From a virus: a DNA stretch of 20,277 bases. A program made the position numbers and the translations under genes. The notes beneath the pieces were generated by a model. The model was not told the origin of the DNA. It made no database searches and worked only from the letters and a program-made list of their open reading frames with translations. This document shows, one piece after another, positions 1 through 7,826 of this stretch (its first letter is position 1; every line of letters starts with the position of its first letter). The stretch spans positions 1-20,277 of IMG/VR virus record IMGVR_UViG_3300032116_010293. One strand, written 5' to 3'.

Positions 1-3000
1 GCCGATCTGCGACTTTTCACTCCTGACAATGCGCGGATGTCGAACTTCCAGCGTAAGTCGTGGGGCGAAATCATTAACGAAATCGTGGTCACTTGGACGA
101 ATCCTGAGAACGAACAGGAAGAAACCGTCAGCCTGCAAGACAACGCCGCAATCGCTGCGCAGGGTGGCATCGTCTCGGATAGTCGCAACTACTACGGCGT
201 GCGCAGCGCCGATTTGGCTATGCGACTGGCTGCGCGCGATCTGCGTATTGCTTCCACCCCGCTTGCTTCCTGCGACATGGAAGTCAATCGAACCGCGTGG
301 AATGTGTTGCCCGGTGAAGTAGTCAAGGTGACTTGGCCCGAGAAGGGGTTGGACGAAGTGCCGATGCGGGTCGGTAACGTCGATTATGGTCGGCCCGGAG
401 AACCTGCTGTGAAGGTGTCTCTCATGGAAGACATCTTCAGTTACGCGACCACTGATTACAGCCTACCGCCTTCGACGGGCTGGCAGGACGATGACATCGT
501 GCCGACGCCGATGCAGCACGCCAAGATTTTCACCGTCCCGTCTTTCTTTGCGGCAAATTACCTACCGCAAGGCACTACGGGTCTGGCCGACATCCAGTAC
601 CCCGAAGTGGTCGCAGGTGTGCTTGCGACCTCACCCAATGCCATCGCTTACGATCTTTACGGAGACCGTGTTCAGGTCGATGGTACAATCACGCAGGAAA
701 CTTTCACGACCAATACCAACCTTGGTCGCGCTACGTTGACCATTCCCCTCGCTGAGGCGACGACTTCAGAGTTCGTGGGCTTTACGGGCTTCACTGGGCA
801 GGTGATTCCGGCACCCAACACTTTTGTCTTTATCGGTGGTGTGACCGAAGACGACACCGAAACCGAAATTGCGCTTATCACGGAGTCGGCGGGTGCAGGC
901 TTCACTTTGAAGCGCGGTGTCCTCGACACCGTGCCTCGCGCGTGGGACGCAGGGACTCCGTGCTACTTCTTGCAGTTGAATAGCGGCGTCACCGAAGGTA
1001 TCATTCGCTCTGACGGTGAAAGTGTCACCTATAAGTTGCTGTCCCGCACTGTGGGTGGAATTCTCTCCGTTGCTGCGGCAGGCTCTGTCACCGCCACTCT
1101 GAGCGGGCGACCCCACTTTCCGCTTCGGCCCGCCAACGTCAAGGTTAACGATCAGGCGTTCGGCACGGTGGACATCAGCGCGATTACCACGGTTCCTGTG
1201 ACATGGGCCAATCGCAACCGGACCCTCGAAAACAGTCAGGTTGTCTACTGGGACAGCGCGAACGTCACCCCTGAAGCGGGTCAGACGACCACGGTGGGTC
1301 TCTACACAGAAGCCGGTGCGCTCATCACCGAATATACCGGACTCACAGGAACGTCGCACAGCTTCCCGAAGACTGCGCTCGGCGCGAACACGCGAGCCGT
1401 TGTCAGGGTCAAGTCTGTGCGTGACGGCTTCGACTCGTTACAAGCCCATCAGATCAAGGTGGACGTGACCTCAGGTTCTGGTGCCGGTGGTGGCACTGGT
1501 GCCGGTGGTGGCACTGGCTCTTTCCCGAGTTCCGTAAACTGGACCGGCACTGCGTCTGTTATCAGCACCGCATACGAAAGTATCACAAGTCCGGTCAAGA
1601 CGGTGTCTTCGCTTTCGGGTAGCACGATCACTGCCACCGCGACTCTCGATTACACCACTGTCGCCTTCGTTCCGCGCAGCATCAACGCGAAGTTCCAGTA
1701 TCGCATAAGCGGGACAACTACTTGGGTTGACGCAGGAGCGCCTGCAAGCGGCACTGACTCCTATTACGACGCGGAAACTGACACCACTATCTCCGGTAGT
1801 CTGAGTTTCACGCGCACATTGACCGGCATCCCCGCGAATGATTATGACTTCCGACTTGTCGCCAATGCCAGTATCGGCGGTGAAGAAATTTTCGTCAGCA
1901 ATCTGTCTGCCTCGGTCACTGTCTCGGGCGGCACCCCACCCCCGAGTGGCGGTGGCGGGGGTAGCGGATCTGGAACCGCAGCAACGGCATTTATGACTGC
2001 TGAGTCCTTGGCCGAGCAGACGACCACCAGTACGACTCTCAGTAACCTGCTTTCGACAACCGTGGTTGCCGCTAACCAGACTGGAAGTGCCAAATATCTC
2101 GGCTTCTTCGGTGCCGAGTTCCAGAACGGTACCGATGGCGTCGAAACCAAGGTGCAGTTGACCAAGAACGGTGTTGCGGTGTTCCCGAGCGATATGCTGC
2201 TGCGCACCAACTACAACACCGAATATCCGGCTATTGGCGGGATGTTCCTGCATGACGCGGGATCGACGCCTGCTGATGTGACCTATGCGCTTCAGTATGC
2301 TCCGGTGTCGGCTTCGACGCTGAAGGGTCGCAATGCGCGCCTGTCTTGGTTGAAGCTGTCGGCCAGTGACTTCGTGACCACCAACTACCCCACCCAGACG
2401 ACGACCAGCACGACGCAGATCGACGCGGCTACGCTGTCGTTCACGCCAGCCAGCGCAGGCGATTACATGGTGCTGTGTTCCTTCACACTGTCCAATTCGG
2501 TCGGCACCTCGACTGCGTTTGTGCAGTTGACCGATGGTACGACCAGTGGGCCTGAGATCGCGCTGTTCGGAGGCACGGGTTCAAAGTTCACGGCGACCCT
2601 GCCGTTGTCGCTTGTCGGCATCAGCGGTGCCAAGACGGTCAACCTGAAGGTGCGCAGCAGCAGCGGGTCGAACACGGTCACGATCATGGGTATCACTATG
2701 GTCGCGCTGCGGCTGGATCGTTTCGCCAACGTCTACACCAATCTGCTTGGCGCAGCGAACAGTGGCACTGACACGGCTTACACCGCGACTGCGACGCAAA
2801 CCTTCACACCTGCTGCCGAGATGCACTTCACCATTGCGACGTGGAACGTCTACGGCGCTGCGGCTTCGTCGAGCAGCCGGACGCAGGTGAAGTTCACTGA
2901 CGGTGCGACCGATGTGAACGCTTCGGATATGGCACTGGTATCGTCCACCGCGTCGCGGGCTATCGTCGGTGCCTCGCATCGTGTTGCGGACTACACCGCA

Positions 3001-3105
3001 GCGAGCCGCACCCAGACTTTGTTCCGTGCTGCCAATGCAGGAGTGTCGGTCAGTGTCGGGCAGGGTTCGGGCATCATCACGCTGAGTTTGGCAGGACTGA
3101 GTTAA
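1..3105 (+). CDS. Phage tail-tip/central hub protein, C-terminal part (5' end outside window)
   Basis: The frame is open from base 1, so the ATG at 37 is probably internal and about 1034 residues of a larger protein are visible. Roughly residues 10-145 resemble the domain that follows the TIM barrel in gene-transfer-agent-type tail proteins: a W-G-E-I-x-N-E segment, then AARDLR..STPLA and LPGEVVKVTWP. Two Gly-rich linkers follow (GSGAGGGTGAGGGTG near residue 492, and PPPSGGGGGSGSG near residue 646). The remainder is beta-rich. The last 370 residues look like three related modules of about 115 residues, two opening with a QTTTSTT stretch. By family knowledge such proteins form the tail tip and bind the host surface; the C-terminal modules are probably receptor-binding. 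It is followed directly by the lysis cassette. I am confident of a tail role, less so of exact domain limits. Confidence 0.85.
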   Translation, partial: ADLRLFTPDNARMSNFQRKSWGEIINEIVVTWTNPENEQEETVSLQDNAAIAAQGGIVSDSRNYYGVRSADLAMRLAARDLRIASTPLASCDMEVNRTAWNVLPGEVVKVTWPEKGLDEVPMRVGNVDYGRPGEPAVKVSLMEDIFSYATTDYSLPPSTGWQDDDIVPTPMQHAKIFTVPSFFAANYLPQGTTGLADIQYPEVVAGVLATSPNAIAYDLYGDRVQVDGTITQETFTTNTNLGRATLTIPLAEATTSEFVGFTGFTGQVIPAPNTFVFIGGVTEDDTETEIALITESAGAGFTLKRGVLDTVPRAWDAGTPCYFLQLNSGVTEGIIRSDGESVTYKLLSRTVGGILSVAAAGSVTATLSGRPHFPLRPANVKVNDQAFGTVDISAITTVPVTWANRNRTLENSQVVYWDSANVTPEAGQTTTVGLYTEAGALITEYTGLTGTSHSFPKTALGANTRAVVRVKSVRDGFDSLQAHQIKVDVTSGSGAGGGTGAGGGTGSFPSSVNWTGTASVISTAYESITSPVKTVSSLSGSTITATATLDYTTVAFVPRSINAKFQYRISGTTTWVDAGAPASGTDSYYDAETDTTISGSLSFTRTLTGIPANDYDFRLVANASIGGEEIFVSNLSASVTVSGGTPPPSGGGGGSGSGTAATAFMTAESLAEQTTTSTTLSNLLSTTVVAANQTGSAKYLGFFGAEFQNGTDGVETKVQLTKNGVAVFPSDMLLRTNYNTEYPAIGGMFLHDAGSTPADVTYALQYAPVSASTLKGRNARLSWLKLSASDFVTTNYPTQTTTSTTQIDAATLSFTPASAGDYMVLCSFTLSNSVGTSTAFVQLTDGTTSGPEIALFGGTGSKFTATLPLSLVGISGAKTVNLKVRSSSGSNTVTIMGITMVALRLDRFANVYTNLLGAANSGTDTAYTATATQTFTPAAEMHFTIATWNVYGAAASSSSRTQVKFTDGATDVNASDMALVSSTASRAIVGASHRVADYTAASRTQTLFRAANAGVSVSVGQGSGIITLSLAGLS

Positions 3106-3118
3106 ACACGGTTGCCAT

Positions 3119-3177
3119 GTCTCGCTAACCCGTGGTAAGGCGTCACTTAATTAGTGAAAACCCACGGGGCGCGAGAC
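3119..3177 (+). promoter_or_regulatory. Nested stem-loop abutting the holin start codon
   Basis: Three nested complementary arms are visible: GTCTCGC (3119-3125) with GCGAGAC (3171-3177), CCCGTGG (3129-3135) with CCACGGG (3162-3168), and TCACT (3143-3147) with AGTGA (3153-3157) around a TAATT loop. That makes 19 perfect pairs with two small internal loops. The only candidate Shine-Dalgarno purines for the holin lie in the right arm, and the start ATG is at 3179. There is no U-tract, so translational control or RNA processing seems likelier than simple termination. The structure also fills the gap between the tail gene stop and the holin. Confidence 0.7.
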
Positions 3178-3178
3178 T

Positions 3179-3415
3179 ATGGCAATCCTTCAGAAAGTCC
3201 TAGCAGTACAAGAAGTCGCGCTTTGCTTTGTGCGGAAGTGGTGGCGTCCTGCTACCTGCGTGGGGATCGCTGGCGGTGCAATCGTCAACCTCATCGTTAT
3301 CCCCCTCTACAAGTGGGAAGTGCCGGATATGACTGCCGCCGCTGCCTACATCACTGCGGCGACTGCCGCCTTTGCGGTGCGAGAGTGGGGAAAGGTCAAG
3401 GGGACTGCTGAATGA
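3179..3415 (+). CDS. Holin (GTA/3TM-holin-like small membrane protein)
   Basis: This is a 78-residue protein with a basic-aromatic RKWWRP segment at 19-24 and hydrophobic segments at about 24-43 and 51-68. An amphipathic N-terminal stretch (2-18) could be a third, weaker segment. The RxWWRP signature and size fit the holin family found beside alphaproteobacterial phage and gene-transfer-agent lysins. Holins accumulate in the inner membrane and open it at a set time so the lysin can reach the cell wall. Its stop overlaps the endolysin start (ATGA at 3412), and its own start lies one base beyond a nested stem-loop that holds its ribosome site. The role rests on size, topology and neighbours. 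Confidence 0.75.
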   Translation: MAILQKVLAVQEVALCFVRKWWRPATCVGIAGGAIVNLIVIPLYKWEVPDMTAAAAYITAATAAFAVREWGKVKGTAE

Positions 3416-4131
3416 CTCAGGCAAATCGCATCGCGTTTCAGACGTTTCTGAACACCAAAGGTGCCGCGTTGAAGGTGGACGGTGCTGTTGGTCCGAAGAC
3501 CACCGCTACTATGATGAACCTTTTCGCCAACCGCAACGCTTCGCGCGTCACGTCTGCTGACATCGACCGCATTGCCACGGCTCTTGGTGCTACCTCGAAG
3601 CAGGTGCGCGCTGTTTCGGCTGTCGAGAGTGCCGGTGGCGGTTATCTGACAACCGGCCACCCGAAGATCCTCTGGGAGCGCCACTGGTTCCATCGTCGAT
3701 TGCGCCAGATTATTCCGGCCACTGGTGTTGCGGGTCACTTTGTCGCTCATCCCAACCCCGGTGGCTACACACTCGACGCCGACCGCGACGGCATCAACGA
3801 CAGTTGGGAGAAACTGGCTGATGGGTGTCGCAGTGACCCTGTTGCAGCGTTCGAGTCCTGCTCATGGGGCAAGTTTCAGATCATGGGTGGCCACTGGAAG
3901 TCGCTCGGTTATCGCAGCGTCTTCGACTTCGCATGGTCAATGCGTGAAGGTGAACTCGGCCACTACACGGCTCTGATGAAGTTCATCCAGACCAACAATC
4001 TGACCGGCCCGCTTCGTCGTCTTTCGACCAATGCGGCCACCAACGAAGCATTTGCTCGCGGCTATAATGGACCAGCGTTCAAGAAGAACGAATACCACAA
4101 CAAGCTGGCCGATGAAATGAGGAAGCCGTAA
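3412..4131 (+). CDS. Endolysin, N-acetylmuramidase family (DUF3380-like)
   Basis: This 239-residue protein carries a short peptidoglycan-binding-like repeat at about 8-40 (KVDGAVGPKT). A catalytic domain from about 50 follows: VESAGGGY with probable catalytic Glu72, then ILWERHWFHR at 86-95, then SCSWGKFQIMG at 149-159. These motifs and their order are those of the N-acetylmuramidase (DUF3380) lysins, which cleave the glycan between MurNAc and GlcNAc. I see no signal peptide, so release probably depends on the holin. It overlaps the holin by 4 bases and the next gene by one base (TAATG at 4129-4133). Confidence 0.92.
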   Translation: MTQANRIAFQTFLNTKGAALKVDGAVGPKTTATMMNLFANRNASRVTSADIDRIATALGATSKQVRAVSAVESAGGGYLTTGHPKILWERHWFHRRLRQIIPATGVAGHFVAHPNPGGYTLDADRDGINDSWEKLADGCRSDPVAAFESCSWGKFQIMGGHWKSLGYRSVFDFAWSMREGELGHYTALMKFIQTNNLTGPLRRLSTNAATNEAFARGYNGPAFKKNEYHNKLADEMRKP

Positions 4132-4535
4132 TGATCCCCGTGTTCAGCGAAATCCGCGCTCAAGCATGGAAGTTCGGCACCATTGGCCTTGGCATTGTGT
4201 CGCTGGGTCTCGGCGTGACTGTGTTCGTTCTCGACCGGCACGCCGACAAGCTGCAAGCGTCGCTCACAACCTGCAACGCGAACCTGACCACGGCACGCAA
4301 CAACGTCACCATTCTGGAAGCGTCCATCGCCGCACAGAACCTCAGCATCCAGAACCTGAAAGACGAGTCCAAGCGTCGCACCGATGCTGCCGCCAAGGCA
4401 CTGGTCGAGGCTCAGAAGCGCACTCGCGTTGCCGAGCGCCGTGTCGAGACGCTGCGGGATCGACCCATTGAAGGTTCGACGCTTGAGGCGCGGGTGCTGA
4501 GCGTCGATGGTATGGTGTTGGAGACGATCAAATGA
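4131..4535 (+). CDS. Probable i-spanin (Rz-like inner-membrane spanin)
   Basis: This 134-residue protein has one N-terminal membrane segment (about 15-34) followed by a long charged, Ala/Glu/Lys/Arg-rich stretch (38-110) that should form coiled coil. That is the architecture of Rz-type inner-membrane spanins, which join an outer-membrane lipoprotein and drive outer-membrane fusion at the last step of Gram-negative lysis. The start overlaps the endolysin stop (TAATG), and the end overlaps the next gene, a lipoprotein of o-spanin type. There is little sequence conservation in this family, so the call rests on topology and context. Confidence 0.78.
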   Translation: MIPVFSEIRAQAWKFGTIGLGIVSLGLGVTVFVLDRHADKLQASLTTCNANLTTARNNVTILEASIAAQNLSIQNLKDESKRRTDAAAKALVEAQKRTRVAERRVETLRDRPIEGSTLEARVLSVDGMVLETIK

Positions 4536-4816
4536 GAACCGCCACCATTCTCGCTGCCACTGCGCTGCTCGCTGCCTGCGGCGCGAAGCCTGAGCCAATC
4601 ATTCGCACTGTCACGGTAGAGGTTCCTGTTGCCGTTGACTGCGTTCCGGCGACGCTGGGCGTCACTCCTGCCTATCCTGATACCGACGAGGCGCTGCGCT
4701 CCGCACCGGACGCCGCAGAGAGGTATCGCCTTCTGTTTCTCGGTCGCTTGCTTCGTGATGCGCGACTCGGTGAAGTTGAACCCGTTATCCAGTCGTGTCG
4801 GAAGGAAGCACAGTGA
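4532..4816 (+). CDS. Probable o-spanin (Rz1-like outer-membrane lipoprotein)
   Basis: This 94-residue protein begins with a short signal peptide and a lipobox ending LLAAC, so Cys16 would be lipidated and become the mature N-terminus. The mature part is about 79 residues and contains two further cysteines. Its start overlaps the i-spanin stop by 4 bases (ATGA). With the preceding coiled-coil membrane protein it forms a two-gene spanin pair of the overlapping rather than embedded type. The spanin role is inferred from lipobox plus neighbour; the lipoprotein call itself is direct. Confidence 0.8.
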   Translation: MRTATILAATALLAACGAKPEPIIRTVTVEVPVAVDCVPATLGVTPAYPDTDEALRSAPDAAERYRLLFLGRLLRDARLGEVEPVIQSCRKEAQ

Positions 4817-5133
4817 CTCAAGACTCCATAATTGTCGCCCGTGAAGCATTGGATCTTGCCAAGGATGTTGAGCGTCGCGTGGAGTCGCATGAAGACATCT
4901 GTGCCATCCGCTACGCTAGTCTCGAAGCGAGCATTCAGGCCGTCGAGAAGAAACTGGATAGCAGCGTGGGCGACATCAAAACGGTTCTCGGCTGGGTCGG
5001 TGGCACAGGCTTCCTTGTGCTGGTTGCGGCCCTTGGTTTTTTCCTGAAAGCGCAGTTCGAATCCAATCGGATTTTGGAGGAACAAATGAAGGCGCTTCAA
5101 CAGCAACAGAGTGCTTATGAGCAGCCCAAATGA
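4813..5133 (+). CDS. XhlA-like single-span membrane protein
   Basis: I chose the GTG at 4813: AGGAAG stands just upstream and the codon overlaps the o-spanin stop. A GTG at 4795 is an alternative. The 106-residue product has an N-terminal heptad-like helix (about 8-58: AREALDLAKDVERRVESH, later SLEASIQAVEKKLDSSV), one membrane segment (61-79) and a Gln-rich tail. This helix-plus-membrane layout with a DIK.VLGW junction resembles XhlA/haemolysin-type phage proteins, which assist holins. An anti-holin or second holin is also possible. Confidence 0.6.
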   Translation: MTQDSIIVAREALDLAKDVERRVESHEDICAIRYASLEASIQAVEKKLDSSVGDIKTVLGWVGGTGFLVLVAALGFFLKAQFESNRILEEQMKALQQQQSAYEQPK

Positions 5134-6382
5134 TCTTGACGCACTTCGCCAGTGGGCGACACCCCGACAAATAGAATTCATCGACGCGGTCCAGCAGACA
5201 GGTAGCGCCCAAGCAGCGTCTCGGATGCTGGGTTTGAGCAAGGACCGCGTTGGCGAGGCAATGAGGTCGCTCAAGAAGCGCGCTGCTGCGCACGGCTGGT
5301 CGCCGGAACATGGGCTTGTCCGTGTCGTGCCAGATCCCTACGTTGTCAAAGGTCACTCGACGCTCGACAAGATTGATCCTCAGACTGGTGAGCGGCGCAC
5401 GCTGCTTCAGTGGACAAAGAGCAGCCTCGACCAGCAGAAGTGGATGGAAGCGGTTCAAGAGGCTGTCCGTGGCTTCTGCGAAGATGTTGCGCCGATTACG
5501 CCAGCCCCGCCGCAGGAAGGCCGCGAAACTGACATCATTCCGTGGATCAACATTGGTGACGCCCATATCGGTATGCTGGCCCATGAATGGGAAGTGGGTC
5601 ACAATTTCGATCTGAAGATTGGCGAAGTCGAACTATGCACCGCGATCTCCGCTCTGATCGACGACGCGGGCGAGCATGATCGCTGCGTCATCAACGACCT
5701 CGGAGATTTTACGCACTACGAGAACTACAGCGCCACCACTGAGGCCAGCGGACACGCACTTGATGCGGATGGTCGCTTTCCGAAGATGATCGGTACCTAC
5801 TCTCGGATTATGCGCTTCATTGTCGATAAGGCGCTGTCCAAGTTCAACCATGTCGATGTCATCATCAATCAGGGCAATCACAGTCGCACCAACGACATCT
5901 GGATGGCGGAACTGCTTCGTGCTGCCTATGGTCACACAGGGCGGGTGAACGTCCTGAACAACAGCAGCGTGTTCATTGGCTACCGGATGGGCAAGACCCT
6001 GATCGTCACGCACCACAGCGACAAGTGCAAGCCCGGTGCGCTTCCCGGTGTCGTATCGACCGATTTTTCTGCTGACTGGGGTGAAACCCATTATCGCTAC
6101 GTGTGGATCGGACATATTCACCACAGCATGAAGTTGAAAGAGGACGGTGGTTGCACCGTTGAATCCTTCAACACTCTGGCTCCAAGCGACCGCTACGCCA
6201 ATGACGGCGGCTGGCGGTCGCGGCAGTCAATCACGATGCTGGAAATGAGCCGAACATATGGTGAGGTCCGCCGCCACATACTGCCGATTGAAAAGGTCAG
6301 GGATCTCATCGACGCGGCCCGTCTCGCGGCTGGCGAGAAGCCTCACTATCGTCCACCCGAGCATCGAGCCTACGCCGTATGA
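5117..6382 (+). CDS. HTH-metallophosphoesterase (calcineurin-like)
   Basis: From ATG 5117 the protein is 421 residues; an in-frame GTG at 5111 would add two. Residues about 14-58 look like a helix-turn-helix (TGSAQAASRMLGLSKDRVGEAM). From 140 on every metal-binding motif of calcineurin-like phosphoesterases is present in order: GDAHIG (147-152), LGDFTHYEN (195-203), GNHSR (253-257), VTHHSD (297-302) and GHIHH (332-336). Such enzymes use two metals to cut phosphodiesters or phosphomonoesters; the DNA-binding front end suggests a nucleic-acid substrate. It overlaps the preceding gene by 17 bases and lies last but one in the late block. Fold and catalytic class are secure; the substrate is unknown. 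Confidence 0.85.
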   Translation: MSSPNDLDALRQWATPRQIEFIDAVQQTGSAQAASRMLGLSKDRVGEAMRSLKKRAAAHGWSPEHGLVRVVPDPYVVKGHSTLDKIDPQTGERRTLLQWTKSSLDQQKWMEAVQEAVRGFCEDVAPITPAPPQEGRETDIIPWINIGDAHIGMLAHEWEVGHNFDLKIGEVELCTAISALIDDAGEHDRCVINDLGDFTHYENYSATTEASGHALDADGRFPKMIGTYSRIMRFIVDKALSKFNHVDVIINQGNHSRTNDIWMAELLRAAYGHTGRVNVLNNSSVFIGYRMGKTLIVTHHSDKCKPGALPGVVSTDFSADWGETHYRYVWIGHIHHSMKLKEDGGCTVESFNTLAPSDRYANDGGWRSRQSITMLEMSRTYGEVRRHILPIEKVRDLIDAARLAAGEKPHYRPPEHRAYAV

Positions 6383-6627
6383 CCTCCCACAGCGTCGATG
6401 AGGACTGGTATACCCTCGACACGCTGACGTTCATCGACATGGACTGGTACGACCCTGCGTGCTTGATGGGCGGCTTCAGCATGAAGGTAATCGAGGGTCT
6501 GACCCATGACCGCGAAATTGTCGAACTGATCTATTACGCAGAAGGCGACTATATAGATCGCTGGGTCGATGTTACGGGCCGCGTGCGAGACATTGCGTTC
6601 TGGCGACCGCTCAGGGGTCGCGGTTAG
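6379..6627 (+). CDS. Small acidic protein of unknown function
   Basis: This is an 82-residue product rich in Asp, Trp and Tyr at the N-terminus (DEDWYTLDTLTFIDMDWYD), with a basic C-terminus. I do not recognise the family. Its start overlaps the phosphoesterase stop by 4 bases (ATGA), so it is the last gene of the plus-strand run. Its 3' end overlaps the convergent minus-strand gene by 17 bases. There is no signal peptide or membrane segment. Confidence 0.65.
   Translation: MTSHSVDEDWYTLDTLTFIDMDWYDPACLMGGFSMKVIEGLTHDREIVELIYYAEGDYIDRWVDVTGRVRDIAFWRPLRGRG
6603..6621. terminator. Weak hairpin at the convergent junction
   Basis: GCGACC (6603-6608) pairs with GGTCGC (6616-6621) around a 7-base loop, exactly where the plus-strand late block and minus-strand early block meet. 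No U-tract follows on either strand, so this is at best a weak or factor-assisted bidirectional stop. It also lies within both overlapping coding ends. Confidence 0.3.
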
Positions 6628-6880
6628 CCGTTGCCAGTTCCAGCAGGCATTGGAAGAAGCCCACCTCGACACCTGTAAACTGGCCGCGCTCGACCAGTGT
6701 TCCCATCGAGCGGGTGAAGCGCGGGTGCAGGTCAGGTCTGTCGCGCATCTGAGTGACTAATTCTTCAGCACGCTGCCTGCCAATCTGGCAGTCGGTCGCC
6801 CAGTCTCCGGTGGCAGCATCGACCCAGAAGTCATCGCCAATGATTACATGATTTTCATTTAACGCGATGACGTTGCTCAC
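6611..6880 (-). CDS. Small protein of unknown function
   Basis: I place the start at the GTG at 6880 because AGGAGG precedes it by 5 bases; the longer frame to 6937 has no comparable ribosome site and would overlap the methyltransferase. The product is 89 residues, beginning VSNVIALNENHVIIGDDFW, with a run of charged residues around a CQIGRQRAEELVTQM helix and a hydrophobic C-terminal helix (FFQCLLELA). I do not recognise it. It is the last gene of the minus-strand block and is separated from the methyltransferase stop by 53 bases, the largest spacing in this part of the block. Confidence 0.65.
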   Translation of the reverse strand: MSNVIALNENHVIIGDDFWVDAATGDWATDCQIGRQRAEELVTQMRDRPDLHPRFTRSMGTLVERGQFTGVEVGFFQCLLELATANRDP

Positions 6881-6933
6881 AATTCCCTCCTGTGTCCTGT
6901 TGTAGACATAGCTGGGAATGTGGCGATCCTGCG

Positions 6934-7560
6934 TCAAGAGAATAGCGAGTCAAAGTCGTCAGTCTGACCGGACACCGCAAAAGGTGAATCGAACTTCGTC
7001 GTCTCGTTGCCCCATGCGTCCCATCCGTCGCGGCTCTGGCGAGCAAACATTTCGAGATAGGGGCCGTCAACTAGGCGCTCGATCCGTTCATACTGGTCAT
7101 CAGGCTTGCGACTATGCTCGCGCTTCGGCGCGTAGATTACATGGTCGTCGGTCTCGATCAGTTGCCGCACCCCAGCGTCGAGGCGCTTCGGCTTACCTCT
7201 GGTGAACAGCAGGCAGGTTTCGGTCTGCTTGCGCGACCAGTATCCCATGCTGATGGGCCGCACGTTGGGGTCATTCTTGCCAGTCTTAACCCAGACAAAA
7301 GCGTCGGTGACATATTTGAAACCCCAAGCTTCTGCGAGTTCGAACGCCTGCTTTAGATGCGACCCGACCACCCACATGAACAGTGCGCAGTTTTTGTCGG
7401 CCCAGTCGCTGACGGGAATTTCCATCAGGTCTTCGGTGTGTTCGGTCTGGTAGTGGTCGGTCTTAGTCCGACGCGGAGTCCCGTCGCGGTCGCCACCTGA
7501 AAAGGTGCGGAACTTCCATGGCGGGTCGCAGAGGATCGCTTTGTAGCGGGTCTCACTCAT
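6934..7560 (-). CDS. MT-A70-family adenine-N6 methyltransferase
   Basis: The 208-residue protein carries the catalytic DPPW at 12-15, FMWVV and AWGFKYVTDAFVWVK in the middle, then EHSRKPDDQYE, LEMFAR and GWDAWGNE towards the end. This is the full MT-A70 core, which transfers a methyl group from SAM to adenine N6. In a phage the likely substrate is DNA, for protection against restriction or for regulation. After the usual WGNE end there is an extra tail finishing DDFDSLFS, a motif also found on two other proteins here. The start overlaps the upstream gene's stop (ATGA), so translation is probably coupled. No restriction enzyme partner is visible. Confidence 0.92.
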   Translation of the reverse strand: MSETRYKAILCDPPWKFRTFSGGDRDGTPRRTKTDHYQTEHTEDLMEIPVSDWADKNCALFMWVVGSHLKQAFELAEAWGFKYVTDAFVWVKTGKNDPNVRPISMGYWSRKQTETCLLFTRGKPKRLDAGVRQLIETDDHVIYAPKREHSRKPDDQYERIERLVDGPYLEMFARQSRDGWDAWGNETTKFDSPFAVSGQTDDFDSLFS

Positions 7561-7584
7561 CCAAACAGATCCTCAAACTCATCG
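7556..7584. repeat. 29-bp copy 1 encoding the DEFEDLFG tail and next start
   Basis: These 29 bases match 12100-12128 at 28 positions in the same orientation. They encode the final D-E-F-E-D-L-F-G, the stop, and the overlapping ATGAG start of the next gene. The single mismatch is in a third codon position. Confidence 0.85.
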
Positions 7585-7826
7585 GCCACTTTCGGAGCAG
7601 CCTCATACCGACGCTCCAAGTCACGCGCTCGGCGCTCATCCTCGACCAGCGCAGCACGCAACGCATTTACGGGGTCACTCGAAACCTTGCTGTTCACGCA
7701 CTGCATCGCTTCATGCTTGCTGTAGTGGCAGATCGACGCCTGCCACCCTTCCTCGCTGCGGAACAGTTGGATGTGGCCGTAGTCTAGGCTGCATTCGCGG
7801 AGCAGGGTTTCGAGTGGGGTGGTCAT
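7557..7826 (-). CDS. Small protein with DEFEDLF tail, unknown function
   Basis: An 89-residue protein. Its first half has a GWQASICHYS strand-like segment followed by a DPVNALRAAL helix, a strand-helix pattern common in small phage proteins; then a charged helix (DERRARDLERRYE) leads to the end VADEFEDLFG. The final bases are 28/29 identical with the end of the gene at 12101-12547. It overlaps both neighbours (TGATG upstream, ATGA downstream), which places it in one operon with the GapR-like gene and the methyltransferase. I do not recognise the family; the tail suggests a shared binding partner. Confidence 0.7.
   Translation of the reverse strand: MTTPLETLLRECSLDYGHIQLFRSEEGWQASICHYSKHEAMQCVNSKVSSDPVNALRAALVEDERRARDLERRYEAAPKVADEFEDLFG

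Noticed and set aside
766-2253. Minus-strand open frames opposite the tail gene
   Set aside because: They run antisense to a continuous tail protein with recognisable domains, and show no ribosome sites or family patterns.
3840-3860. GTTCGAGTCC, tRNA T-arm-like string (similar one near 5056)
   Set aside because: Both lie inside well-supported coding genes, and no cloverleaf or acceptor stem can be built around them.
6930-6960. A further promoter of the TTCAACT family at the methyltransferase end (GACTCGCTATTC)
   Set aside because: The resemblance comes from codons for the DDFDSLFS tail. There is no TTCAACT core and no well-spaced -35/-10 pair.
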